Source: Pisaster brevispinus
Taxonomy: Eukaryota > Echinodermata > Asteroidea > Forcipulatida > Asteriidae
Direction: 5' to 3'
DNA: 64,000 nt
NCBI GenBank assembly: GCA_023634235.1
Contig: JAMKCF010000002.1
Location: 10,247,591-10,311,590 of the forward strand
This document shows, one piece after another, positions 47,387 through 57,744 of this stretch (position 1 is its first letter; every line of letters starts with the position of its first letter). The translations under genes and the position numbers were made by a program. Below the pieces are notes generated by a model. It saw only the letters and a program-made list of their open reading frames with translations. It was not told where the DNA came from and made no database searches.

Positions 47387-47786
47387 CATGGGACAGCAGA
47401 TGGCAGAACCAATTATTACAACCAGTGCTTATCACAAATTAATAACAACATTACACAAGTCCTATGAGTTTGCCGTGGTGTACATAAGAGAAGTTAATAA
47501 TGGAAGAATTAAGCCACATTCTTTGAGAAATGAGAAGTATTTCCTTCAATAAACAATTGATCAGATTACAACTGTTTTTCTTTTTATTTCATTGAAACAA
47601 GTAGTTTTACACACATGTTTTTCGAATATTCACATTTTCAATGGTTTATTATAAAATTGAAATAAAATGTTGGAAGTTGGGATTGGCTAAGCCTAACCGT
47701 TATCAATAAATTATTCTATTAATTTGCTTATTAAACACACAGAGAGTATGGTGAAGTCATAATAAAAGACCTTTTCAAAATTATAG

Positions 47787-48000
47787 TTTTCATCTCAAAC
47801 CAATGTGAATGATAAATATCAGACAGTAGGAGGGTTGACCTTGTCCTGTGTGGACGCATTCACCACATGATATCATAATGCAGGCTGGCACAGTTTTCAT
47901 CTCAAACCACTGTGAATAATAAATATCAGATAGTAGGAGGGTTGACTCTGTCCTGAGTGGACGCATTCACCACTCTGGTGTCCTACTGCAGGCTGGCATA
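47787..48000. repeat. Two-copy 107-base tandem repeat
   Basis: AGTTTTCATCTCAAACCA, TAGGAGGGTTGAC and GTGGACGCATTCACCAC each occur twice, 107 bases apart. Confidence 0.8.
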
Positions 48001-49362
48001 GTTTCAAAACCTTGGAATGATATTAACTACTTAATCAGACAGTAAGAGTTACTGGTCATGTACATGTATAGTTCCAGACTAGGAAACATGTGATCTTGGC
48101 TTTCCAGGTACTGCACAGAAAGGGGGGGGGGCTGTTTGGTTTTCTCTCTTCAAAGCAAGCTTTGTGGTCTAGACATGCTGCTCCAGAATGCAGAAGACTG
48201 TCCGTATGCATACATTTCTGTCTGTGTAGAGTAAGGACTGACATCAACTCTTTAGTATTCCCTGATGTTGATACAATGTAGTAGGTCCAGATGTTTCTAC
48301 AACTAAAACCCTAAACACATCACATACATTTTATCTGCCTCAGGCTGCACACATTGTATACTGTAGCAAGAGTCCCTTATTCCCAACCGGCACAATCAGT
48401 ATGCAAGACATTTCCGTGCAGAATTTAAATTGAGTATAACATGCAACGAGCCTGTGGCAGCTAGTAGGAGTCTACTGGGGGAAATAAATAAGCAGCAGAT
48501 CAAAAATGTGATAGCAGTATGAATTAAAATATGGACGAAGAATCTAACCCTCTGGCTAATTAGACTGAGACTCTTGCAAACGCCTGGCTGGTGGCTACAT
48601 TTAGATCCACTTGATGAAATTTCCAAGCACAATGTGTTGGTCTTTAACTAGTATTGGTGCAAGACAATTAAGCTGAATCTATTTCTCAGTTGATATAAGG
48701 TTTAAAGACATTTTATGCAACTTCAGACCGTCCTCTTTTGGTTACGGTCAGTTGACCGGCTGGCGTGTATGCACACCACCCCCCCCCCCCCATCCAATCC
48801 ATTATGTAGCGTGCACAGGCATGCCCCTATCAGGCTATGCTTTGCTTTCCCCCAATGGGAGACTTTGGACCACTAGGTGGCAGTAGACTTACCAGGTAAA
48901 TTTCCATTGTTCACGTAGTCCTGAGCATGCGCACATTACCAAGAACAATGGATTTAAAAAGTCTACTGCCACCTAGCGTCCCAAAAGTCTCCCATTACAG
49001 AAGAGCTACCACTATTGCTTTCTATTGCTTTCGATTATGGGAAGCAAGTCTGAGAATCATGGCAAGTCTGAGAATCCAGCATACATGGCCAACTGTGGCT
49101 TATGGCCAAAGGCTCAAGCCTCTGTAAAATATCCCATAATTTCTCAAAAGCGAAATAAAAATCCTGAGGGTAAATTTATGAGAACCTTTGTTGTCAGTGT
49201 TTCATTGTGACAATGCTACATGTATTCTCCACAACAGCAAATTACCTGGGAAGTTCAGAAAAGTTAAGAAAAATGACACCGCTCTTGAGGCCAGTAAAGA
49301 TTATTTGATACCGCCGTGAAGTGATAATTTAATACCAAGGTGAAGTGGCTGTCTATACAAAC
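48001..49362. other. Intron without coding signal
   Basis: Besides the MITE at 48852-48996 and a C run at 48778-48792, I see nothing. Confidence 0.5.
48852..48996. mobile_element. MITE, CCAATGGGAGACTTT family
   Basis: Ends CCAATGGGAGACTTTGG and CCCAAAAGTCTCCCATT. CTAGGTGGCAGTAGACTTAC is shared with the 24.2-kb copy. Confidence 0.7.
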
Positions 49363-49530
49363 CTGTGGGTGGAGCAGGAGGCGGCGATGAGGGTATGGTA
49401 CAATGCTGCTCAACATAGTCATGTATGTTCTGGTTGTACAGATTAACCTGAGCTTCTAGGTCACTCGTTAACCTGATTGTGGTCAGGTCATATAGGAAGC
49501 GCTGAAAACCTGGAAGAAGTTCTTCCAAAG
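49363..49530 (-). CDS. AFAP1: AFAP1-family exon: N-terminal Leu-rich helix
   Basis: First recognised coding exon, residues 1-57. The acceptor is a strong pyrimidine tract ending TTGCAG; the donor is CAG/gtttgt. It enters with two bases of a split Ala codon and leaves in phase 1. The reading ALEELLPGFQRFLYDL closely resembles the start of vertebrate AFAP1L1 and AFAP1L2 (ALEQLL- and VLEQLL-type helices followed by FL..L). A proline run, SSPPPAPPT, follows and could bind SH3 domains. Because the exon starts inside a codon, the initiator Met must lie in a short upstream exon that I could not identify. The TTG at 49526-49528 is not a start codon. Confidence 0.85.
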
Positions 49531-49898
49531 CTGCAAGAAAGGAGAAGAAGAAAAAAAATGATGATGTTACAACTTTGTTGAGTTTTGAGGCATTGCATGG
49601 AGAGGTATTAATGTATTCAGTTAGCGGTATATCTACATTTTCCTACGTAGATCTTGTTTTTGACGAACATGTCTTGACATTTATATTTACTCTACAGCTG
49701 CAAATAGATTTCAGAACTTGTTACAACTGTATGGCCAATGTTCAGGCTCTTGAATACATTATCCAATTTAACTAAATATAAACTAAAAATGTAAAAAGGG
49801 GCGATTATTGACCCCTTGCAACAACGGCAAACACGATAATGTCTGCCTCCTTAACTTTTTGAGAGTCAATGGTAAGCGTGTAAATGCCGCGTCGCCTC

Positions 49899-49986
49899 AA
49901 ATGCGCACTACACAGTAGGGACAGGGACATGGACGGCACAAATGCGCACTACACAGTAGGGACAGGGACATGGACGGCACAAATGG
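49899..49986. repeat. Two-copy 42-base tandem repeat
   Basis: ATGCGCACTACACAGTAGGG plus ACAGGGACATGGACGGCACA repeated exactly once in tandem; a third unit has just begun (AATGGCACT). Confidence 0.85.
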
Positions 49987-50025
49987 CACTCAGATTATTG
50001 AGATGATCACGTCATGCGAATTGGG

Positions 50026-50300
50026 TCAAAATGACGCTCTACTAAGAACACAGTGCCTCGTGATCAACAACAGATATAAACTTAAAGGAAAGGAAGGAAT
50101 TATTAACAAACATATCATAAGCTGGGAAACACGTAGGTGAGTTTTGAGTTGGCGCTTGAAGGTGGTGGTGGATGCCACTTCTCTGATTGCACCCGGCAGG
50201 TTGTTCCCACAATTAAGGGGCAACAACAAAGAATGAACTGTCCCCTGCCTTCCTGTTGGAGCGTGGAACAATCAGCCGGGTGATTCTGTTGGGATGAGAA
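50026..50300 (-). mobile_element. LINE 3' end fragment, CR1/L2-like
   Basis: The minus-strand frame reads LNCGNNLPGAIREV followed by FKRQLKTHL, close to the LWNxLPxxIRxxxSxxxFKxxLKTHL end common to CR1/L2-type LINE polymerase proteins. Only the last part of the protein remains. Confidence 0.6.
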
Positions 50301-50390
50301 TTGCACTTCAGTAGTAAAACTGATCATGCTATCCATGGGATCAGGCATACCCCCATCATAACCACATAGTCCAACAATTTAGTTGTCCGG

Positions 50391-50537
50391 CAGCCTATCT
50401 CGAGTTAGGACGAGTAACTAGTCCTAACTTAGGACTAATCTTAAGGTTTACAAGTTACAGTGCAAGGCTGGGACTCGTCCTACATGTAATTCCTAAGATT
50501 AATCCTAAGTTAGGAAGAGTTTGGTGAAATCGACGGC
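50391..50537. mobile_element. MITE, TAGGATTAATCCTA family
   Basis: Matches 39061-39230 from CTATCTCGAGTTAGGACGAG to GTGAAATCGACGGC; the left end is shortened. Confidence 0.7.
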
Positions 50538-51775
50538 CGATATCACATGGTGTTGGATGTTTGTTTGAGTGAAGACAGATCCTCAGAAAATCACTCATGG
50601 GAAATTATGTGTACATTGGAAAGTACACACTTTGTAAACACACCAATGTGTTGTTACAACAGGAGAGAAAATAACACGTTGCCCAGGGGAGGCAGTCACG
50701 AAGTTGCATTTTGCTTCTAAAAGGCTCTTAAAAATATATGTGTCTAAACATGGAGCTATGCTCTAACAGTGCCTAATGCAAATCAATAACAGCTAACAAC
50801 ACAAATCAACAAGTAGAGTCTAGCGCAGCAATAAATATCCAGTCACATGTGTACATTTAACCTACATAAAACACCCTTTATGACAAATTACTTTTACAAC
50901 ATCTGCACATATAGTACAGCTAGATCCAACTTCCTCCATCACTATTTTTAAACAACCCCACCTGTGTAAAGTTCAGTTACTTGACTTTAGAAAGTATGTA
51001 CTACGTGTAACCTTTATTTTGTAGCCTTTGAGAAAGAGTCTGCTTGGGTCAAATCTGTGAAGCCATTAAAAGTTTTTCTGCATTTATACCGTAGGGCATT
51101 TTGGTTGGTAAGCTGTTTGCAAAAGCTACATCTCAGTTCTCGTTTACATGTATACACAAATATACTTTGCATTACATGTCTTTGTAAAATGCATGGGTCC
51201 AGATCAGCTTGGACTGGTACATACATTGTAGCCCCACCCTGAAAATTGTGCATACAGGTGTTCCCCTTTTCTGAATGCAAACAACAATGCAACGGCAGCA
51301 ACACTGGGTTGAACTTGAGGAATTCAAGTTGCGCATTCACTTGTGATGGAGCAGGTCATTGTGCCAGACATCAACCAAATCCAACTCAAAAAAATTGTTT
51401 TATGAAAGTTCAGGAAAAAAGAAGGACAAATAAAAAAAAATTCCTAACTGTCCCTCTTCGGAATTTGAATGAGGAAGTACACATGTACATGAGTATTAAT
51501 GCCAAGTAAAAACACATCAGTTGATCGTCCTGGGATTTTGTCTTTTTTTCTCTTTCTCTCTCTCTCAAAAAGAGGAGGATAAGGGATTTTTCATTAAAAA
51601 AAAATGTTTTCAAGGAGGAAAGAGCCAGACTAAACCTTTGCTGGCTTTGCACAACCGAGAAGTCTAAAATATTATATGGATAAAATCAGTTGTTAAAAGA
51701 AGCATGGTGGCAAGTTAAAAACAAAAAAATTAAACATTGTTGTCTTTTGGGGCCAGGGGGGACAAAAAATAATAA

Positions 51776-53600
51776 AACTAGACATATTGCATTTGTGCAC
51801 AAATGCCGAGCTGTTTCGTCATAACTTTTTCAAATTACTCAACTGAATTTGAAAGGGTTTTTTTGTACTCAAAGCAGTTACGACGTATCAAGCCTGTTTA
51901 AAAAAGAATTTAGATTATACCACGTTTTATAAGCAATTTATGATTAAAAGGTGCAAAAAATTGAAAAAATCATAAAAAATCACGTGATGACGTTATCATG
52001 ACGTCATTTCAGAATTTACAAGAACTTGCCAATATCTAACATCCTACCAAGTTTCAACATGATCGCACTAATACTTCGGGAGTTATACGACTTCAAAAAA
52101 GGCACCTTTAATGCCGCGTCACGTGACCCCCGATGACGTCATCGATTTGAAATTTCACACATATGTTGGCTGCCTGACGATCAACATATGTGTAAATTTT
52201 GAAGTGATTACACAAAATTTCTCCGCACACATCTTCAAAAAGTCCATTTTGAACAGTTTTTAACCTGCCGCTAGAGGGCGCTCTTGTGTATTGTGACGTC
52301 ATCGGTATTTTTTTTTAAATGCACACTCTTGCCAGACACTAACATCGTTGAAAGCATTTTCATAACTTTTAGCACTTTTGAATTACGAGGCACTTCCGGT
52401 TTCGACCGGAAGTAGAGGTCATGTGAGGTCACGCACACTGAATAAAATGAAGACCTAATTTATCCCTATACAATCCCGCAAACAGAAACCTACGGTCTCT
52501 TGTGGCTGATTTGTTACAGATTTTCAAATATTTAAAATAGAAACCTTTAAGATGACGTCACGTGACAGGTGATGACGTCATCATTACGTCATTGTAATAT
52601 GCAGTGTATTGCACTAATGTCTTTCATCACTGAAAGTTTCATTGCAATTGCTCTTTAGGAACTAGGCAAAAGGCCGCATAGACCGAACGTGCGTTATCTT
52701 AATGGCTTTTATTACTGAAACAGACAAATAAAAAAAATTTAAAAAATAAATAAATAAAAACTAGACATATTGCATTTGTGCACAAATGCCGAGCTGTTTC
52801 GCCATAACTTTTTCAAAAAATCATAAAAAATCATGTGATGACGTCATCATGACGTCATTTCAGAATTTACAAGAACTTGCCAATATCCAACAACCTACCA
52901 AGTTTCAACATGATCGCACTAACACTTAGGGAGATATATACAACATTAAAAATGGCACCTTTAATGCCGCGTCACGTGACCCCCGATGACGTCATCGATC
53001 TGAAATTTCACACATATGATGGCTGCCTGACGATCAACATGTGTGTAAATTTTGAAGTGATTACACAAAACTTCACCACACACATCTTCAAAAAGTCCAT
53101 TTTGATCAGTTTTCAACCTGCCGCTAGAGGGCGCTCTTGAGTATTGTGACGTCATCGGTAATTTTTTTTAATTACCCACCCTTGCCAGACAATAACATCG
53201 TTGAAAGCAACTTCATAACTATTTACACTTTTGAATAACGAGGCACTTCCTGTTTCGACCGGAAGTAGAGGTCATGTGAGGTCACGCACACTGAATAAAA
53301 TGAAGACCTAAAATATCCCTATACAATCCCGCAAACAGAAACCTACGGTCTCTTGTGGCTGATTTGTTACGGATTTTCAAATATTTAAAATAGAAATTTT
53401 TAAGATGACGTCACGTGACAGGTGATGACGTCATCATGACATCATTAGTTTTAAAATCATTATTGCACCAATGCCTTTCATCACTGAAAGTTTCATTGCA
53501 ATTGCTCTTTAGGAACTATGCAAAAGGCCGCTTAGAACGAACGTGCGTTATGTCAATAGCCTTTTTTACTGAAACAGACAAATTAAAAAAAAAAATAAAT
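51776..53600. repeat. Two-copy tandem repeat, about 0.98 and 0.84 kb, CRE-rich
   Basis: Copy 1 starts at 51776 and copy 2 at 52759, both with AACTAGACATATTGCATTTG. They stay closely similar throughout; copy 2 lacks about 130 bases near its start. Both carry GCCGCTAGAGGGCGCTCTTG and many GATGACGTCATC palindromes. No protein frame longer than about 90 codons is shared. The tail carries two hairpins (53632-53664 and 53699-53731). Class unknown; a Helitron relative is possible because the last hairpin ends in CTAA followed by T. Confidence 0.75.
51999..53433. promoter_or_regulatory. Array of 11 perfect CRE palindromes
   Basis: TGACGTCA occurs at 51999, 52134, 52294, 52553, 52573, 52839, 52850, 52987, 53147, 53406 and 53426, several overlapping or next to CACGTG. 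In animals TGACGTCA is the CREB/ATF binding site. Presence is certain; regulatory activity is not shown. Confidence 0.6.
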
Positions 53601-53612
53601 AAATAATAAAAA

Positions 53613-53735
53613 AAACTTTAACGAAAACAAGAGCTGTTTCGCTGCGCTATGCTGCGAAACAGCTAAAAAATAATTTAAAAAACTTTAACGAAAACAAGAG
53701 CTGTTTCGCAGCGCTGCGCTACGAAACAGCTAATA
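53613..53735. repeat. Terminal hairpin pair of the CRE-rich repeat
   Basis: Two direct copies of ACTTTAACGAAAACAAGAGC, each followed by a hairpin with arms AGCTGTTTCG and CGAAACAGCT (53632-53664; 53699-53731) around a GC-rich loop. Confidence 0.65.
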
Positions 53736-54154
53736 AAACAATTTAATGCGGCATCAAAAGAGAACAAAAGAGGTACACATAATGTAGGGACTTAAAACAC
53801 TATGTGGACTTACACACGTCCACACAGTGCTATTTACAGTGTTGAGGAATAGGATTTCCCTTAAGTGTATAGAACAAAGGAATGTCCACACAGTGACTGA
53901 ACACAGAGCTGTGTGTGTTTGCGTGTGTTTGCGCGGGTGCTGATCGTTTTTAACGCATACCGCAGTATGCAGGCAGTTCAAATGAATGTCATGCAACTGT
54001 CCTCCGTCCAATTTAAAGGGGCACACCGGCTTCGTTGGGCTATTTGGGCTACAAAATAGGCTAACATATGACTTCAAAGGTCTTCCAGGAATGGAGAAGA
54101 ACGGTTCCTAAAAGAAACCAACAAATTTTGCCATTTTCGAGCATTTTTCAAAAA

Positions 54155-54215
54155 ACGAAGGTCACGTGATTAATCCGAACGAAAAAGTGGTTCGGATAAA
54201 TCACGTGATCTTCGT
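54155..54215. other. Long-stem hairpin inside a transposon
   Basis: 26-base arms (54155-54180 and 54190-54215) with two mismatches around a 9-base loop. Each arm contains TCACGTGAT, itself a palindrome with an E box. Confidence 0.5.
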
Positions 54216-54689
54216 AGTTTTACTTCCAGCCATATAAAAGTAAATTACTGAACCAAATTTAAATTTTTCTTTTTTTTACTATTCATGAGTATTTTGACAA
54301 AAAAGACTATATTCAGATTATTGATACAATTTGTAAATAATGATGAAAAATCAAACGTAAGATTCGCATTCACAGAGTCCGTGCAACCGAAGCGTGTTTT
54401 ACGGCGCACCACACGCGGGACAACTATGGGGAATGTTTATCCCATACAGCTGGTTTACTTCTACATGTATGATAGCTGCACAATGTCCACCCCCCAAAAA
54501 AAAATTGCTGCTTTTGCTGGCTTTCCCTTTGGATTTATCATGTTTATTTTTTACTTTTTACTTTTCGTTGGACCACCTTCTGGGTGTTTTTCCTTGTGAT
54601 GTTTTTTGTACCGATCCTTTGATGTCGAAGAAACGTTCTCCGTTGCAAGTAAGTTCGTCGTACACAGAATACAGGTTGGGGTGCGTTTT

Positions 54690-54755
54690 CGCGGTCGTAA
54701 CCAATAACTGTTTCAATGGCAAGCTCAACCGACACAGTTATTGGTTACGACTGCG
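54690..54755 (+). other. miRNA-like hairpin inside a transposon
   Basis: 21-base arms: 54690-54710 pairs with 54735-54755, broken only by one position that becomes a G-U pair in plus-strand RNA. The loop is 24 bases. The core CGTAACCAATAACTG pairs fully with CAGTTATTGGTTACG. Size fits a Dicer substrate, but no known miRNA seed is recognised. Confidence 0.45.
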
Positions 54756-55737
54756 ATCAGACTTCGACTAGGACTGACCATAGAGCAAGGAACCTTGCCC
54801 TATGGACTGACGTCCGTTTGTGTCTGTTTTTTATTTACACGTGAATTTGTTCTTGATGGATATGAAGTCTGGATCCTCATGCCTCGCCATTGTTATTATA
54901 ATTAATACATAAACAGAGCACCAGTCTACTTACAATATTGCGCAACATTGTCACGTAAACTTGACAGCTGCAACGGCTGGAAAAGCGTATAAGCTGACCT
55001 TTGACCACGTTTTGTTTTTTTCACATTTTTCGTTAATTACGTGATATTTTGATAATTTATTTTACAACAACCATTTAAAAATTATTGTCTGTCATTCCAC
55101 ATCACTTAATTAGGTAAACAGTAAGCCGGTGTGTCCCTTTAACATGCTGGTGTACATGTCTGTGTATACTTGACATGCATAAATTGAGAGAATGAACAAA
55201 ACAGAAACTTTTTGATGTTGAAAGCTGAATTATTTCACAAAAAGTTTTTTTCACCCCAGAAACGAACCGTCATACCCAGGGCGTCACTGTAGTCGGTAGT
55301 ATGTAAATACGAAAGTGACAGGCCTCCAGTGCCAATGAAAAGCAAGCTACTGTACTGACATCAGTTTGAGGCCGATATTTGTCAAATATGAACTCTGACA
55401 TTCAAGTTTGAATAGCATCGTTTCAACGAACGAAAAACACACCTTTGTGTACCACACACAATACAACATAGTATAAATAAGACACATGGAAAGGAAGCAA
55501 AAAAGCACTTTGTGGGAACAGCATTGTTCAACCAGGAAGTATAGTTCTTTCACAGCAAAATCAGCCAAAGTTATTTTAGTTATGTAAATGTGTTTTTCCA
55601 TGAATAATAACATAACATGCTAAAATAGTAACAGCATGGGACAGTGCCAAACATTTCTGGCAGGAAAATGTGTGTGCACTTTTTTAAAGTTAAAACATTT
55701 TCACAAAGTAACATCAAATGATGGTATCCATAAAACA

Positions 55738-55990
55738 GGCCTGTCGTGGCCGAGGATGGGGGGTCTAGCGCACTGGTGTTTCTGATCAGCAGAGTGTGGG
55801 TTAGAGTTCCGGTCTTGACTTTTGTGTCATTGAGCAAGAAACTTAACCATTATTATTTCCAAAACCGACAATAAGTTTTAAGTACAGTATTCTGATTAGC
55901 AGAGTGTGGGTAAGAGTTTCCGGTCTTGACAACTTGTGTCATTGAGCAAGAAACTTAACCAATATTGCTTCCAAAACCAACAATGAGTTT
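55738..55990 (+). mobile_element. SINE family S1, head plus a partial tandem copy
   Basis: One copy (55738-55868) has the GTCGTGGCCGAGG head and GATCAGCAGAGTGTGGGTT. A second partial copy (about 55890-55990) repeats AGCAGAGTGTGGGTAAGAG onward, and both run into TTTTAAGTACAGTA. The B box is decayed. Confidence 0.6.
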
Positions 55991-56589
55991 TAAGTACAGT
56001 AGGAACCCAGCCCTATAAAGGACTCTTCCTCTGTCCGGTACACTATACAGAGTCCTAGATGCATTATTTCACAAATATGGCGGATTTATGGGGATGTAGG
56101 AGGTTCAAAACCTACCGCACAGAAATTGCTGTAGCCATTAATGTAGAAAGTGAATCCAGTGAAATTAGTGGCTTCTTGTAGGCAAGCATTGAGTAATGAA
56201 GCTTCGGAATTTTCGGCTACAGAAATGGACCCTCATATCGTGGACATCACCTGGGAATCTGGGCATATACATGTACATACATTGTGTGTGCATGGAAAAG
56301 CCCTATTGGATGGGAGCCCTAGTAACTCCCATGATCGGGAGGGTGGGGGGGTGTTGTATTCATTCTTTTTTACTAGGCAAGCTAGGCTAGCAAGTGGTCC
56401 TAATGTTCCAATATCTTCTTCTACTATGCCACTCCACATCAGATTGTTTGGAGTTTGGATAATATTGAAGCAAAATTGTGCTATTTGGGCCAACATGCCA
56501 TCCCCACTATGTAGTCCTTCTGAATCCTTCACTATGGCTATTGGATATACAAGGATTTAGGAGGGTAAGAGTATTTTTTGTTTATTTGT

Positions 56590-56935
56590 ATTCACTTGTA
56601 TATTTACTCTATTAATAACTCAATTATTTTATTTTATTTATCTATAAATTTGTTAATTTATTGTATTTATTGTATTTATTGTATTTATTATATTTATTGT
56701 ATTTTTTTATATAATTTTTATTGTATTTATTTTATTTTATTTTTTATTTTATTTGTTTTACTTATTTTATTTATTTTTACATATTTTATTTATTTTATTT
56801 ATTTCATTTATTTTATTTTTTATTTATTTCATTTATTTTATTTATTATATTTATTTCATTTATTTTATTTGCTATATTTATTTTATCTATTTTATTTATT
56901 TAATTTGTTTTGTTTATTTGTTATTATTTTCTTAA
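56590..56935. repeat. TTTAT/TTTATTT satellite
   Basis: About 345 bases of imperfect TTTAT and TTTATTT units, some with C in place of T (TTTCATTT). The Leu/Ile/Phe/Tyr-only open frames across it come from its composition and are not genes. Confidence 0.9.
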
Positions 56936-57575
56936 GGGGTAGTCCAACTCATGAAGGGCTTGAACCTCCACAAAAACATGTATGTAATTGTAAAATAACA
57001 AATTGAAACTGTGTCAATCGGAACACACATTACTTAGAAAGACCAGTTTCATGAAAACGATATTAAAACAATCACAAGAAAAAGATAATATGTCTGCTAA
57101 TTACTGCATTTAATACTCAATTATTATCTACTTTTGCTTTTGTTCAGCTTATGATAATATTATAATTGGGTCACCTGTTTACAAGGAATACCCAACGATA
57201 AGACACATTGTAACTCATCCGTCATTGTACAAGCTAACCACTGATCGCACAAGCGTACACTGTAATTAATGTACCTTTTTTTGTCAGTGGTTTTAACGGG
57301 GCATGCCGCGTCTAACGAGGTCAAATGCAAGGCATGAAATACAACACTGCATATTGAACCCACCGCTCTATCATGAATACAATTTGAATAATTCATTGTT
57401 TCAAGAGCCCGGATTGTGTTCTCAAACTAACTGCTTGGGTTAATTTGGCGAGTTAATAATTGCATCACCACTGTTCAGAAGGAACCATGTATGCCGTAAA
57501 TTTAATCATATAAATTTCAAATGCAGAAAGGCAACGAAATAATATTTCAATGGAACAGATAATATTCTTGAACAT

Positions 57576-57744
57576 CAGGCCAGGAATTACACAGAGGCCA
57601 AGGAGGCCAAACCTCTGAGGCCCTGTTCTTGGCCTTTGGTGCCCCTTCAAAAGTCTCTCATAGACTTTAAGATTTTGCAATGGAAGTGCCCGAAGTTGAA
57701 ACTGAAAATGGCCCTGCCCTCTAAAAGATAAAATTCTAGGCCTG
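57576..57744. mobile_element. MITE, GGCCTGGAATT family
   Basis: Reverse-oriented copy: CAGGCCAGGAATTACACAG, CTTGGCCTTTGGTGCCCC and TAAAATTCTAGGCCTG. Confidence 0.65.

Larger units (their letters stand above)
8056..49530 (-). other. AFAP1: AFAP1-family gene span (19 coding exons seen, first coding exon missing)
   Basis: Nineteen exons on the minus strand join with matching intron phases and GT/AG borders to give 889 residues plus TAA. Numbering below starts at the split Ala that opens the exon at 49530. Order of parts: N-terminal helix (about 1-20), Pro/Tyr linker, acidic patch (about 211-230), PH1 (about 267-363), linker, PH2 (about 425-520), Tyr cassettes (554-666), Lys-rich block (667-740), coiled coil (about 742-830), basic tail. 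This architecture, the FGQW motif of PH1, a YDDV tyrosine motif and the coiled coil match vertebrate AFAP1, AFAP1L1 and AFAP1L2, which are about 770-820 residues. In vertebrates these are cytoplasmic adaptors that bind actin filaments and Src-family kinases. An invertebrate copy probably predates the three vertebrate paralogues. Function here is inferred from the family. Confidence 0.88.
54013..55142. mobile_element. piggyBac-like non-autonomous element with TTAA target site
   Basis: Terminal inverted repeats of 16 bases with one mismatch: AGGGGCACACCGGCTT (54017-54032) and AAGCCGGTGTGTCCCT (55123-55138). Each is directly flanked by TTAA (54013-54016 and 55139-55142), the target site duplicated by piggyBac-type transposases. 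The 1.1-kb interior has no DDD transposase frame that I can recognise. It holds three hairpins (54155-54215, 54690-54755, 54778-54805). Confidence 0.75.

Noticed and set aside
49526..49528. Start codon of the AFAP-family protein
   Set aside because: It is TTG, directly behind a good splice acceptor; the true Met must be in an upstream exon.
54285..54771. Two overlapping frames of 104 and 125 codons in the TTAA element
   Set aside because: They do not show the DDD core or Cys-rich end of piggyBac transposases, and the hairpins cut through them.
56150..56560. 136-codon plus-strand frame
   Set aside because: No recognisable domain, and an antisense frame of similar length overlaps it.
56578..57006. 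142-codon frame of Phe, Ile, Leu and Tyr
   Set aside because: It is the translation of the TTTAT satellite; all neighbouring frames look alike.
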